This document shows positions 1 to 5,776 of a stretch of 9,873 nt of DNA, in pieces. Below the pieces are notes generated by a model that saw only the letters and a list, made by a program, of their open reading frames with translations, had not been told where the DNA came from and did not search any database. The stretch is from an uncultured Oscillospiraceae bacterium (lineage in GTDB: Bacteria; Bacillota; Clostridia; Oscillospirales; Ruminococcaceae), in contig CAJMEU010000110.1 in assembly GCA_905212515.1 (NCBI GenBank), forward strand, positions 1 through 9,873. Reading direction: 5' to 3'. Made by a program: the position numbers and the translations under genes. Within the stretch, counting starts at the first letter, position 1. Each line of letters opens with the position of its first letter.

Positions 1-601
1 ATCCCACCAGCGACAGACCCATAGGAGCAGCATAGATGCAGAACAGCGGGCGAGCGCCTTCGGGGATCTCATGCTTGATGTAGCGCATCGTCACCACGGC
101 GAGCAGCACGAGGTAGCAGGCAAAGCCGAACCAGAAAATGCCCTGGCCGAAGGCCTCGGCGCCGAAGACGGGAGACGTTACAGCCGCCACGATGATGCCC
201 ACGTAGCAAATGAAGTACGTAGGAAAGACCTCGGTGAGCTTGAAGCGGCGGATATAGTACAGGGTAAACCACGTCATCAGCACGAAATGCCCCGCCACCG
301 CCGAGCACCACAGCCCGAAAGCCGGCACGATAGCCACGGGAGCCAAGTATCCGGCCAGCTGCATCAGCGTCATGAAGAACGTGGCAGAAACACTTGCGAA
401 AACGGAGTTCTTCATGTCCTCGCGAAGCATGGAGGGGAACATGATCAGCTTGGCGACGAGCATAGCCACCAAGAAGAGGGACAGCGCCCCGCAAGCAATG
501 TGGGCGACCTCGGCATAGGGTTGAAGCAAGTTGCCCAAAGCGGCCAGGCCCAAGGCCACGCCCGCTGTGGGGATGGGTACTTTCTTGATAATGTCGCGCA
601 T
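1..601 (-). CDS. TDT-family (TehA/SLAC1-like) transporter, 3' end outside window
   Basis: The minus strand is open from ATG at 601 down to base 1, giving 200 residues with no stop, so the C-terminal part lies outside the window. The protein is very hydrophobic, with about six membrane segments visible (roughly residues 11-28, 33-55, 68-88, 90-117, 128-146 and 154-173). The opening IPTAGVALGLAALGNLL, the middle FPTYFICYVGIIVAA and the late EGARPLFCIYAAPMGLSL match the usual layout of the tellurite-resistance/dicarboxylate transporter (TDT) family, about 300 residues and ten helices. Family members move small anions such as C4-dicarboxylates, sulfite or chloride; the substrate cannot be read here. 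A weak ribosome site (AAAGGTG) precedes the ATG. It is divergent from the LysR gene at 812, which makes it a natural target of that regulator (inference). Phe codons are mostly TTC, as in the LysR gene. Confidence 0.8.
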   Translation of the reverse strand, partial: MRDIIKKVPIPTAGVALGLAALGNLLQPYAEVAHIACGALSLFLVAMLVAKLIMFPSMLREDMKNSVFASVSATFFMTLMQLAGYLAPVAIVPAFGLWCSAVAGHFVLMTWFTLYYIRRFKLTEVFPTYFICYVGIIVAAVTSPVFGAEAFGQGIFWFGFACYLVLLAVVTMRYIKHEIPEGARPLFCIYAAPMGLSLVG

Positions 602-811
602 AGAGCACCTTTCGTCGGGGCCTTTGGAGCCGGAAATGTCTCGACCACGAATCACCGGAAGTAACGCAGTGACCCGCAGGAGTGAAGTGGCTTTATTATG
701 CGCGGTTTCTTACCAAAAGAAAACTTATATATCATTATGTGCCCATTAGCAAAGTTTATTGATATGCTACCGAGGCCCTCGAGGAACAACCGCGTCGCAG
801 AAGGAGGCGCT
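602..811. promoter_or_regulatory. Divergent control region with candidate LysR operator
   Basis: These 210 bases separate the minus-strand transporter from the plus-strand LysR gene and must hold both promoters. The stretch 700-770 is AT-rich against GC-rich flanks. It contains a perfect dyad, TTTCTT-ACCAA-AAGAAA, at 706-722 that fits the T-N11-A form of LysR boxes, and a looser pair TATATCA (728-734) and TGATATG (760-766). A possible rightward -10 is TATGCT at 763-768 and a possible leftward -10 is CATAAT near 697-702, both without a good -35. The lysR ribosome site AAGGAGG lies at 801-807. The assignment of the dyads is inference. Confidence 0.4.
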
Positions 812-1693
812 ATGCAGGATTTTCGCGTAAAGACCTTCCTCACCGTGTGCCGTACCCTGAACTACACCCGAGCCGCCGAGGAGCTGGCGCTCACCCAGCC
901 GGCCGTCTCCCAGCACATCACGTACCTGGAGCGCGAGTACGGCGCGAAGCTGTTCACCTACCATCGCAAAAAGCTGGAGCTGACACCGGCGGGGCGTGTC
1001 CTGCGCGACGGGCTAGCGACCATGGCCCACGACGACGTGCTACTGCACGAGCGCATCGAGGAGGTGGCCCATGGCGCCACGGTCAAGCTGCGCATCGGCA
1101 TGACGCTGACCGCCGGCGAGTACGTGGTGGCCCGGCCCCTCGCCCGCTGTCTGGGCGCCCGACCCGACATCCAAATCACCGTGCGCTCGGGCGGAACCCA
1201 GCACCTGATGGAGCTCCTCGACGCGGGAACCATCGATTGCGCCTTCGTGGAAGGGCTCTTCGACAAGGCCCGCTATGCCTCACGCCCCTTCTCGTCCGAG
1301 CGTTTGGTACCCATTTGCGCGGCCGAGCATCGCTTCCCGCGTACGCCACGCACCCTGGAAGACCTCTTGGGCGAACGGCTCATTCTGCGCGAGGAGGGCA
1401 GCGGCAGCCGCAACGTGCTTGTCCACGCGCTCGCTCAGCGCAATCTCTCGCCTGCCTCCTTCGCCGATCATTTCGTCGTGGAAAGCCTCGATATCATCAA
1501 GATATTCGTCCAGGCCGATCTTGGGATTTCCTTCGTTTACGAGGCCGCCGTGCAGCGGGAGGTGCAAGAGGGCACGCTGCGCGTTATCCCCCTCTCCGAT
1601 GCGGGCATCTTCCACGACATCAGCTTCATTTACCTGCGCGACAGCATCTACGAGCAGGATATGGAAGATCTTTTCGAAGCGCTCAAAGCATAG
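812..1693 (+). CDS. LysR-family transcriptional regulator
   Basis: A 293-residue cytoplasmic DNA-binding regulator of the usual LysR length. Residues 1-60 form the winged helix-turn-helix (LNYTRAAEELALTQPAVSQH followed by ITYLEREYGAKLF). Residues 90-293 form the periplasmic-binding-protein-like effector domain, which begins with LRIGMTLTAGEYVV and contains REEGSGSRNVL (193-203), a motif seen in CysB/CysL-like members. The start at 812 is chosen because AAGGAGG lies 4 bases upstream and the family's N-terminus aligns there; an in-frame upstream ATG at 698 would add 38 residues unlike the family. It is divergent from the transporter and probably controls it and itself (inference from layout). 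The effector is unknown. Codon use is strongly C/G-ending: 13 of 14 Phe codons are TTC. It ends 99 bases before the end of convergent guaB. Confidence 0.93.
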   Translation: MQDFRVKTFLTVCRTLNYTRAAEELALTQPAVSQHITYLEREYGAKLFTYHRKKLELTPAGRVLRDGLATMAHDDVLLHERIEEVAHGATVKLRIGMTLTAGEYVVARPLARCLGARPDIQITVRSGGTQHLMELLDAGTIDCAFVEGLFDKARYASRPFSSERLVPICAAEHRFPRTPRTLEDLLGERLILREEGSGSRNVLVHALAQRNLSPASFADHFVVESLDIIKIFVQADLGISFVYEAAVQREVQEGTLRVIPLSDAGIFHDISFIYLRDSIYEQDMEDLFEALKA

Positions 1694-1710
1694 TCTTCAT
1701 CCCACCCCAT

Positions 1711-1744
1711 AAAAAGGCGCTCCGCATTGTCGCGAAGCGCCTTT
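1711..1744 (-). terminator. Rho-independent terminator shared by convergent guaB and lysR
   Basis: A perfect 9-bp stem, AAAGGCGCT (1713-1721) with AGCGCCTTT (1736-1744), encloses a 14-base loop. On the minus strand it is followed by TTTTTAT, a good terminator for guaB 49 bases past its stop. On the plus strand the T tract is only CTTT, so it would stop lysR transcripts less well. Confidence 0.8.
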
Positions 1745-1792
1745 CGGCAATCCCAGAGTTTGACGATGCGCCTGCGCGCCGCCAAGCGAGCC

Positions 1793-3310
1793 CTAGCGGG
1801 TGTTGCTCGCGTAGGGAGCCTTGTCCTTCAGCAGCACGTCGTGGGCGCCGCCCTCTACGATGGAAGTGGCGGACACCAGCGTGAGCTTCGCCTTGTCTTG
1901 GAACTCGGGAATGGTGAGCGCACCGCAGTTGCACATGGTGCTCTTCAGCTTCAGCAGGGTGATGGCCATGTTGTCCTTCAGGCTGCCGGCGTAGGGCACG
2001 TACGAATCGACGCCCTCTTCGAAGGACAGCGACTTCTTGCCGCCCAAATCGTAGCGGCCCCAGTTGCGGGCGCGGGCACTCCCCTCGCCCCAGTACTCCT
2101 TCATGTAGGTGCCGTTCACCATGACCTTGGCCGAAGGGCTCTCGTCGAAGCGAGCGAAGTAGCGGCCCAGCATGACGAAGTCGGCGCCCATGGCCAACGC
2201 AAGCGAAATGTGATGATCGTACACGATGCCGCCGTCGGAGCAGATGGGCACGTAGACGCCGGTCTCGCGGAAGTACTCGTCGCGGGCCTTCGCCACTTCA
2301 ATGGTCGCGGTGGCCTGGCCGCGGCCGATGCCCTTGGTCTCGCGGGTGATGCAGATGGAGCCGCCGCCGATGCCGATCTTCACAAAGTCGGCCCCGGCCT
2401 CAGCCAAAAAGCGGAAGCCGTCCTTGTCCACCACGTTGCCGGCGCCCACTTTCACCTTGTCGCCGTAGCGGGCGCGGATCCAGTCGATGGTGCGCTTCTG
2501 CCACTCGGTAAAACCCTCGGAGGAGTCGATGCACAGCACGTCGGCGCCGGCCTCCACCAGGGCGGGCACGCGCTCGGCGTAGTCGCGGGAGTTGATGCCC
2601 GCGCCCACCACATAGGATTTGTTGGCGTCCAGCAGCTCGTTCACGTTCTCTTTGTGGGAGTCGTAATCCTTGCGGAACACCATGAATTTCAAATGCTGGT
2701 TTTTATCGATGAGGGGCAGGGCGTTCAGCTTGTTGTCCCAAATGATGTCGTTGGCCTCTTTCAGCGTGGTGCCCTCCGGCGCGGTGACCAGTTTTTCAAA
2801 GGGCGTCATAAAATCAGTGACGGGCACGTCCGCGCTCATGCGGGAAACGCGGTAATCGCGGCTGCCGATGATGCCCAGCAGCTTGCCGTTTGCCGTACCG
2901 TCGTCGGTGACGGCCACGGTGGAGTGGCCCGTTTTCTCCTTCAGGGCTAGGATGTCGCCCAGGGTGGCGTCCGGGCGCACGTTGGAATCACTGATGATAA
3001 AGCCCTTTTTGTAACTTTTCACCCGGCGGATCATCTCGGCTTCCCGCTCGATGCTTTGGGAGCCGTAGATAAAGGAAACGCCGCCCTCTTTCGCCAGGGC
3101 GATGGCCAGCGTGTCGTTGGACACGGACTGCATGATGGCCGACACCATGGGGATATTGAGCGACAACGGGCATTCTTCCTGGCCTTTGCGGTATTTGACC
3201 AGCGCGGTTTTCAGGCTGACGGCTGTGGGGACACATTCGGCCGAGGAATAGCCGGGCACCAGCAGATATTCGCCAAACGTGCGGGAGGGTTCGCTGAAAT
3301 AAGTTGCCAT
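1793..3310 (-). CDS. guaB: IMP dehydrogenase
   Basis: Catalyses NAD-dependent oxidation of IMP to XMP, the committed step to guanine nucleotides in the cytoplasm. It has 505 residues, the usual full length. A TIM barrel is interrupted by a CBS-pair region at about residues 100-220. The catalytic loop GIGGGSICITRE (313-324) carries the nucleophile Cys320, and the mobile flap contains Arg419-Tyr420 in RYDLGG. Substrate and cation loop motifs DSSEGF and SDGGIVYD are present. Start ATG at 3310 is chosen because AAGGAG lies 8 bases upstream and MATYFSEPSRTFGEYLLVPG aligns with the family; a longer reading from 3490 has no family match. The sequence closely resembles, from memory, the divergent bacterial type shared with Tritrichomonas foetus IMPDH. 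Codon use is odd: codons 34-287 use AAA for 14 of 21 Lys, while codons 296-497 use AAG for 15 of 15, suggesting two origins. Confidence 0.96.
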   Translation of the reverse strand: MATYFSEPSRTFGEYLLVPGYSSAECVPTAVSLKTALVKYRKGQEECPLSLNIPMVSAIMQSVSNDTLAIALAKEGGVSFIYGSQSIEREAEMIRRVKSYKKGFIISDSNVRPDATLGDILALKEKTGHSTVAVTDDGTANGKLLGIIGSRDYRVSRMSADVPVTDFMTPFEKLVTAPEGTTLKEANDIIWDNKLNALPLIDKNQHLKFMVFRKDYDSHKENVNELLDANKSYVVGAGINSRDYAERVPALVEAGADVLCIDSSEGFTEWQKRTIDWIRARYGDKVKVGAGNVVDKDGFRFLAEAGADFVKIGIGGGSICITRETKGIGRGQATATIEVAKARDEYFRETGVYVPICSDGGIVYDHHISLALAMGADFVMLGRYFARFDESPSAKVMVNGTYMKEYWGEGSARARNWGRYDLGGKKSLSFEEGVDSYVPYAGSLKDNMAITLLKLKSTMCNCGALTIPEFQDKAKLTLVSATSIVEGGAHDVLLKDKAPYASNTR

Positions 3311-3368
3311 AAACGTTCTCCTTCTTTTCACATTGTTGTGGGGCGCCGAGGCGCGCTTATGTTTGTGT

Positions 3369-3397
3369 ATTATACTACCACAAACCGCGTTTTTTCG
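3369..3397 (-). promoter_or_regulatory. Probable guaB promoter
   Basis: On the minus strand a perfect -10 (TATAAT, 3374 to 3369, within TAGTATAATAC) stands 58 bases upstream of the guaB ATG. The hexamer 17 bases further up (CGAAAA, 3397-3392) is a poor -35. The resulting leader of roughly 50 bases contains a small GCGC-CTCG-GCGC hairpin (3343-3354) and the AAGGAG ribosome site. No purine riboswitch motif was recognised. Confidence 0.5.
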
Positions 3398-3462
3398 GAA
3401 GGGGCTTTTCCCTTTTCTCTTAAAAAAAAACAAGAGCGGCGGCGAAAAAATGTGGGCAAAAG

Positions 3463-3634
3463 CAACAAAACGCCCCCGTGCATGAAACACGGGGGCGTTT
3501 TGCCTTGTGAAATGGAGTTGAAAAAGTTTGGTATGGCACCCAAAATTCGTTACTTTCTAGCCCAAGCAACGATAGGAGGAGTGGGCCCATACCCGATGAA
3601 AAAGTGCACTTGCAAGCGTTGTAACTCTCTTGCA
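3463..3634 (-). ncRNA. Candidate structured small RNA (6S-like rod)
   Basis: Transcription is expected from about 3633, set by the promoter at 3640-3668, to the terminator at 3467-3501. Reading the minus strand, the body folds as a rod. The closing stem pairs 3607-3617 with 3502-3514, including AAGTG with CATTT and TTG with CAA. An internal bubble has strands 3594-3606 and 3515-3529. Above it come GGTATGG (3593-3587) with CCATACC (3536-3530), CCCA (3585-3582) with TGGG (3542-3539), a bulge CTCCTCCTA (3581-3573), and an apical 9-bp stem TCGTTGCTT with AAGTAACGA closing the loop GGGCTAGA. Two G-U pairs (3567/3552 and 3609/3512) would be A-C mismatches on the plus strand, so the minus strand is the RNA. 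The rod with a central bubble resembles 6S RNA, but I did not recognise its sequence. The alternative of a guaB riboswitch is less likely because no antiterminator pairing is visible and guaB has its own -10 below the terminator. Confidence 0.6.
3467..3501 (-). terminator. Strong intrinsic terminator ending the small RNA
   Basis: Perfect 14-bp arms, AAAACGCCCCCGTG (3467-3480) and CACGGGGGCGTTTT (3488-3501), enclose the 7-base loop CATGAAA. T runs lie on both sides, so it can work in both directions. No plus-strand gene ends just before it, which points to a minus-strand transcript. It abuts the closing stem of the small RNA directly. Confidence 0.9.
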
Positions 3635-3667
3635 ACTAAATTGTAACTCTTTTGTCATCACCTGTCA
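3610..3667. repeat. Tandem 11-base repeats overlapping the small-RNA promoter
   Basis: On the plus strand, TTGTAACTCTC (3619), TTGCAACTAAA (3630) and TTGTAACTCTT (3641) follow one another with an exact period of 11. Weaker relatives flank them: TTGCAAGCG at 3610, TTGTCA at 3652 and CTGTCA at 3662. Direct repeats phased at one helical turn are typical of OmpR/PhoB-type response-regulator sites. They cover the -10 and start region of the minus-strand promoter. The repeat is seen directly; the regulator is inference. Confidence 0.5.
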
Positions 3668-3668
3668 A
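3640..3668 (-). promoter_or_regulatory. Sigma-70 promoter of the small RNA
   Basis: Minus strand TTGACA (3668-3663), a 17-base spacer, then TACAAT (3645-3640): a consensus -35, optimal spacing and a five-of-six -10. An AT-rich tract with A and T runs (3671-3705) lies just upstream, where an UP element would be. It is the best promoter match in the window and has no protein gene immediately downstream. Confidence 0.75.
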
Positions 3669-3852
3669 GAGGTTTTTGAAATAATTTTGTAATTTTTTTA
3701 TTTTCATGGCCGTGGCCAGAGGATGGCCCACATGGACGAAGGAATAGCCTTACGGCTGTTTCTTATTGCTTCGCAAAAACTTCTTCCCCCTCGGCCGTAA
3801 CCAGAGGGCGGGTGATCGGGGCGATCCTGCTTTTCCAGTGAATGTATTCTAT
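3669..3852. other. Intergenic stretch without recognised gene; several hairpins
   Basis: Between the small-RNA promoter and the thioesterase terminator I see no credible coding region. The left part (3671-3705) is AT-rich. The rest holds hairpins: an 11-bp stem at 3739-3764 with loop TTAC and two G-T pairs when read on the plus strand, a GATCG-GGG-CGATC stem at 3814-3826, and CCCTC/GAGGG around 3788-3807. A nine-codon minus-strand reading frame with two Trp codons (3704-3733) lacks a ribosome site. Confidence 0.5.
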
Positions 3853-3888
3853 AAAACAAACCGGACAGGCAGCTGTCCGGTTTGTTTT
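3853..3888 (-). terminator. Intrinsic terminator of the thioesterase transcript
   Basis: Perfect 16-base arms, AAAACAAACCGGACAG (3853-3868) and its complement (3873-3888), enclose the loop GCAG. Read leftward the stem ends in TTTGTTTT. It starts 13 bases past the thioesterase stop, so it ends the minus-strand operon, and it is symmetric enough to act rightward too. Confidence 0.92.
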
Positions 3889-3901
3889 GCTATAATGGAA
3901 T

Positions 3902-4633
3902 TCAATTTTGCGCCCCGTCGAAGGTCACCTGGGCTTCAAAGTGCTTTTTCTCCCCTTCCCCCAGGAAGTACCAGTCCTCCTCCGTCAGGCGGGCACGATG
4001 CAGGGTGAAGGCCGCGCCCATGGCCACCTCGTTGTGGTAGACGATGGCCATGCGGCGGATGGAGTTTGCAACCAGGTCTTCAGCGGGCAGATAGTCGCAC
4101 ACGATATCGGCGTAATGGGTATTGTTGAGGTGACGGTTGACGTCGCAGCGGGTATAGGTGGCGCGCTCCTGCCCCACGGCCTGGGCAGGGGCTTTGCGCA
4201 GGGACACGTCCAGCTCCTTTTCCGGCGCGCGGCCAAAAGGCATGTGCAGTTCCTCCGGCGGCTGGCGCAGAATGCGTTTTGTCTGGGTGTCCACCAGCAC
4301 CCAGCGGCTGTCCACGGTGCAGGCCAGCACGCCGTCCGGCAGGAAAAAGTCTGTGACGCGGTGGTACACGGCCCGCTGAGGGGCGCTGGGCTTGGTGACC
4401 ATGCGCACTTCGTCGCCGATGCGCAGGGGCACGTAGCTTTCCAGGGCCAGCTTGGCCATGAGGAACGCCGTATGGGTGCGCGCGTACAAGGGCGCGTCCA
4501 GGCCCAGCTGGTCGCAGTGGTCCGTGGCGATCTGCTGCGTGCGGCGCAGGATGGCGCCCGGCGTCATGCGGCGCATGCAGTCCGCCTCACAGTCCGTCAC
4601 GCGAAAATGTTCTTCGTAAAAATCGATCTCCAT
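3902..4633 (-). CDS. Acyl-ACP thioesterase
   Basis: A 243-residue cytoplasmic double-hotdog protein of the FatA/FatB-like acyl-ACP thioesterase family (usually about 240-250 residues in bacteria), which hydrolyses acyl-ACP to free fatty acid. The N-terminal hotdog begins YEEHFRVTDCEADCMRRMTP and includes SRWVLVD (109-115). The C-terminal hotdog opens with YTRCDVNRHLNNTHYAD (160-176), in which Asp164, Asn166 and His168 fit the catalytic DxNxHxNN pattern. Start ATG at 4633 is supported by GAGG 8 bases upstream. It lies 36 bases downstream of the pseudouridine synthase on the same strand, so they probably share a transcript, ended at 3853-3888. Chain-length preference cannot be read. Codon use is mixed TTT/TTC, unlike the left end of the window. 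Confidence 0.9.
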   Translation of the reverse strand: MEIDFYEEHFRVTDCEADCMRRMTPGAILRRTQQIATDHCDQLGLDAPLYARTHTAFLMAKLALESYVPLRIGDEVRMVTKPSAPQRAVYHRVTDFFLPDGVLACTVDSRWVLVDTQTKRILRQPPEELHMPFGRAPEKELDVSLRKAPAQAVGQERATYTRCDVNRHLNNTHYADIVCDYLPAEDLVANSIRRMAIVYHNEVAMGAAFTLHRARLTEEDWYFLGEGEKKHFEAQVTFDGAQN

Positions 4634-4669
4634 TGGTTCGGCCTCGCTTTGTTTGGATTCTGGCGTCTA

Positions 4670-5647
4670 TTATAACACAGGACCTCTACTTTTTTCCAGC
4701 CGTTCAAACAGCGGCACAATAGACGGCTGCGGCACGGCCAGAACTTTGCCGGAGAGGTAGGACAGGGTGTTTTCGGCGGGGATCGCACGGAACGTGACCT
4801 GCACCGCGCAGAGCGCCTGGGTGTTAAGCCCTGAGCGCCGGTTCATTTTTTTGCTGCCGTACTTCACGTCCCCCAGCACGGGCGCGCCCAGAAACGCCAA
4901 ATGGGCGCGGATCTGATGGGTGCGGCCCGTCACCAACCCGATGCGGCACAAGGCGTAAGGGCCGGCGGCGCACAGCACCTTCACCTCGGTGATGATCTGC
5001 TTGTACCCCTCTGCCGGCGCCGGGCGCACCTGGACCTTGTTGTTCTTTTCAAAGTGTCGCAGATAAGCCACGTGCCGCCCCTGCGGCGGCACGCCGCAGG
5101 TGATGGCAAGATACTCCTTCTGCAGCAGGTCCCCGCGGATGATGGCGTTCATATCACGCAGGGATGGATAATCCTTGGCCGCCAGCACCAGGCCCTCGGT
5201 GCCGCGGTCCAGTCGGTTGCACACAGCCGGCGCAAAGGTGTTTTCCCTGCCCGGCTCGTACTCGCCCTTGGCCTGCAGGTAGGCGCAGAAGCGGTCTACC
5301 AGGCTGTCGTCGCCGGTGCGGTCCGAGTGGCACAGCAGGTGGGCTGGTTTGTACAGGGCGGCGATGTGGGCATCCTCGTACAGCACCCGCAGCGCCGGGG
5401 GCTGCGCCGGGCGCTGCGCGGCGGGGGCCGGCGGCGCGGGGGCGAAGAACTCGTCGTTGATGTACAGCTCGACTACGTCGCCCTCGGCCAGACGATCCTC
5501 CGGGGCTGCCTTTTTGCCGTTGACCTTCACCCGTTTATTGCGGAAGCTTTTGTACAAAACCGACGTGGGCAGGCCCCGCGTCACGCTTTGCACAAAGCGC
5601 GACAGGCGCACGCCCGCATCGTTCTTCCCCGCTGTAAAACTTTTCAC
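4670..5647 (-). CDS. RluA-family 23S-type RNA pseudouridine synthase
   Basis: Converts uridine to pseudouridine in structured RNA, probably large-subunit rRNA (family knowledge); the exact site is unknown. From the chosen start it has 325 residues. An S4 RNA-binding domain (about 12-65, with LYKSFRNKRVKVNGKKA) is followed by a Pro/Ala-rich linker (70-85) and the catalytic domain. The catalytic motif is NRLDRGTEGLVL with Asp147; many relatives have HRLD, so the Asn is a subfamily variant. TGRTHQIRAHLAFLGAPVLGD is the conserved C-terminal motif. GTG at 5647 is preferred because GGGAG lies 8 bases upstream; the in-frame TTG at 5662 has its only ribosome-like site directly touching it. It heads a transcript with the thioesterase and is divergent from radC. 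Confidence 0.9.
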   Translation of the reverse strand: MKSFTAGKNDAGVRLSRFVQSVTRGLPTSVLYKSFRNKRVKVNGKKAAPEDRLAEGDVVELYINDEFFAPAPPAPAAQRPAQPPALRVLYEDAHIAALYKPAHLLCHSDRTGDDSLVDRFCAYLQAKGEYEPGRENTFAPAVCNRLDRGTEGLVLAAKDYPSLRDMNAIIRGDLLQKEYLAITCGVPPQGRHVAYLRHFEKNNKVQVRPAPAEGYKQIITEVKVLCAAGPYALCRIGLVTGRTHQIRAHLAFLGAPVLGDVKYGSKKMNRRSGLNTQALCAVQVTFRAIPAENTLSYLSGKVLAVPQPSIVPLFERLEKSRGPVL

Positions 5648-5674
5648 GAAAAATGCTCCCAACCCTTAAAATTA

Positions 5675-5683
5675 TGGTATAAT
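5675..5683 (+). promoter_or_regulatory. Extended -10 promoter for radC-uvrB-uvrA
   Basis: The plus strand reads TGGTATAAT: a perfect -10 (TATAAT, 5678-5683) with an extended TGn. The hexamer 17 bases upstream is not -35-like, which extended -10 promoters tolerate. Transcription would begin near 5690, leaving a leader of about 87 bases before the radC ATG. No SOS (LexA) box was recognised between 5648 and 5776. The leftward promoter of the pseudouridine synthase must lie in the same region but is not clear. Confidence 0.6.
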
Positions 5684-5776
5684 AGAATACTGCCATTGAG
5701 CAGCCGCTTTCGCAGCGTCAAGTACACAGTACGTGAATCGCAAGGGATTGTCAAGGGAACAAGGAGGTACGCCCGC

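Noticed and set aside
698..811. N-terminal extension of the LysR protein from ATG 698
   Set aside because: The added residues do not fit the family; the ATG at 812 has AAGGAGG and gives the standard LysR N-terminus.
2290..2450. Mobile element or integration site at the codon-usage junction
   Set aside because: The guaB frame is intact, with no inverted repeats, target duplication or transposase nearby; homologous recombination or misassembly explains it better.
1727..2950. Long plus-strand open frame opposite guaB
   Set aside because: It is the antisense of a fully conserved IMP dehydrogenase.
3311..3490. N-terminal extension of IMP dehydrogenase from 3490
   Set aside because: It would translate through the promoter and part of the terminator, and the canonical start at 3310 has a good ribosome site.
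3467..3634. Riboswitch controlling guaB through the terminator
   Set aside because: Not excluded, but no antiterminator complementary to the terminator arm is visible, no known purine aptamer motif was recognised, and guaB has its own TATAAT downstream of the terminator.
3596..3646. Plus-strand 16-residue cysteine-rich peptide (MKKCTCKRC...) preceded by AGGAGGAG
   Set aside because: The ribosome-like site is 16 bases away, and it is the complement of the bulge in the minus-strand RNA. The strong promoter and G-U pairs support the other strand, and there is no plus-strand promoter in front.
3652..3667. Classical Pho box (TTGTCATCACCTGTCA)
   Set aside because: The half-site period is 10 rather than 11 and it overlaps the TTGACA -35 of the minus-strand promoter; kept only as a weak member of the repeat array.
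3704..3733. Minus-strand nine-codon peptide MWAILWPRP, resembling a Trp attenuator leader
   Set aside because: There is no ribosome site, no promoter in front, and no tryptophan gene downstream; the two Trp codons come from a GGCC/TGGCC-rich stretch.
4901..5776. Long plus-strand frame fused to RadC
   Set aside because: It is the antisense of the pseudouridine synthase; the RadC family begins at 5777 behind AAGGAGG.
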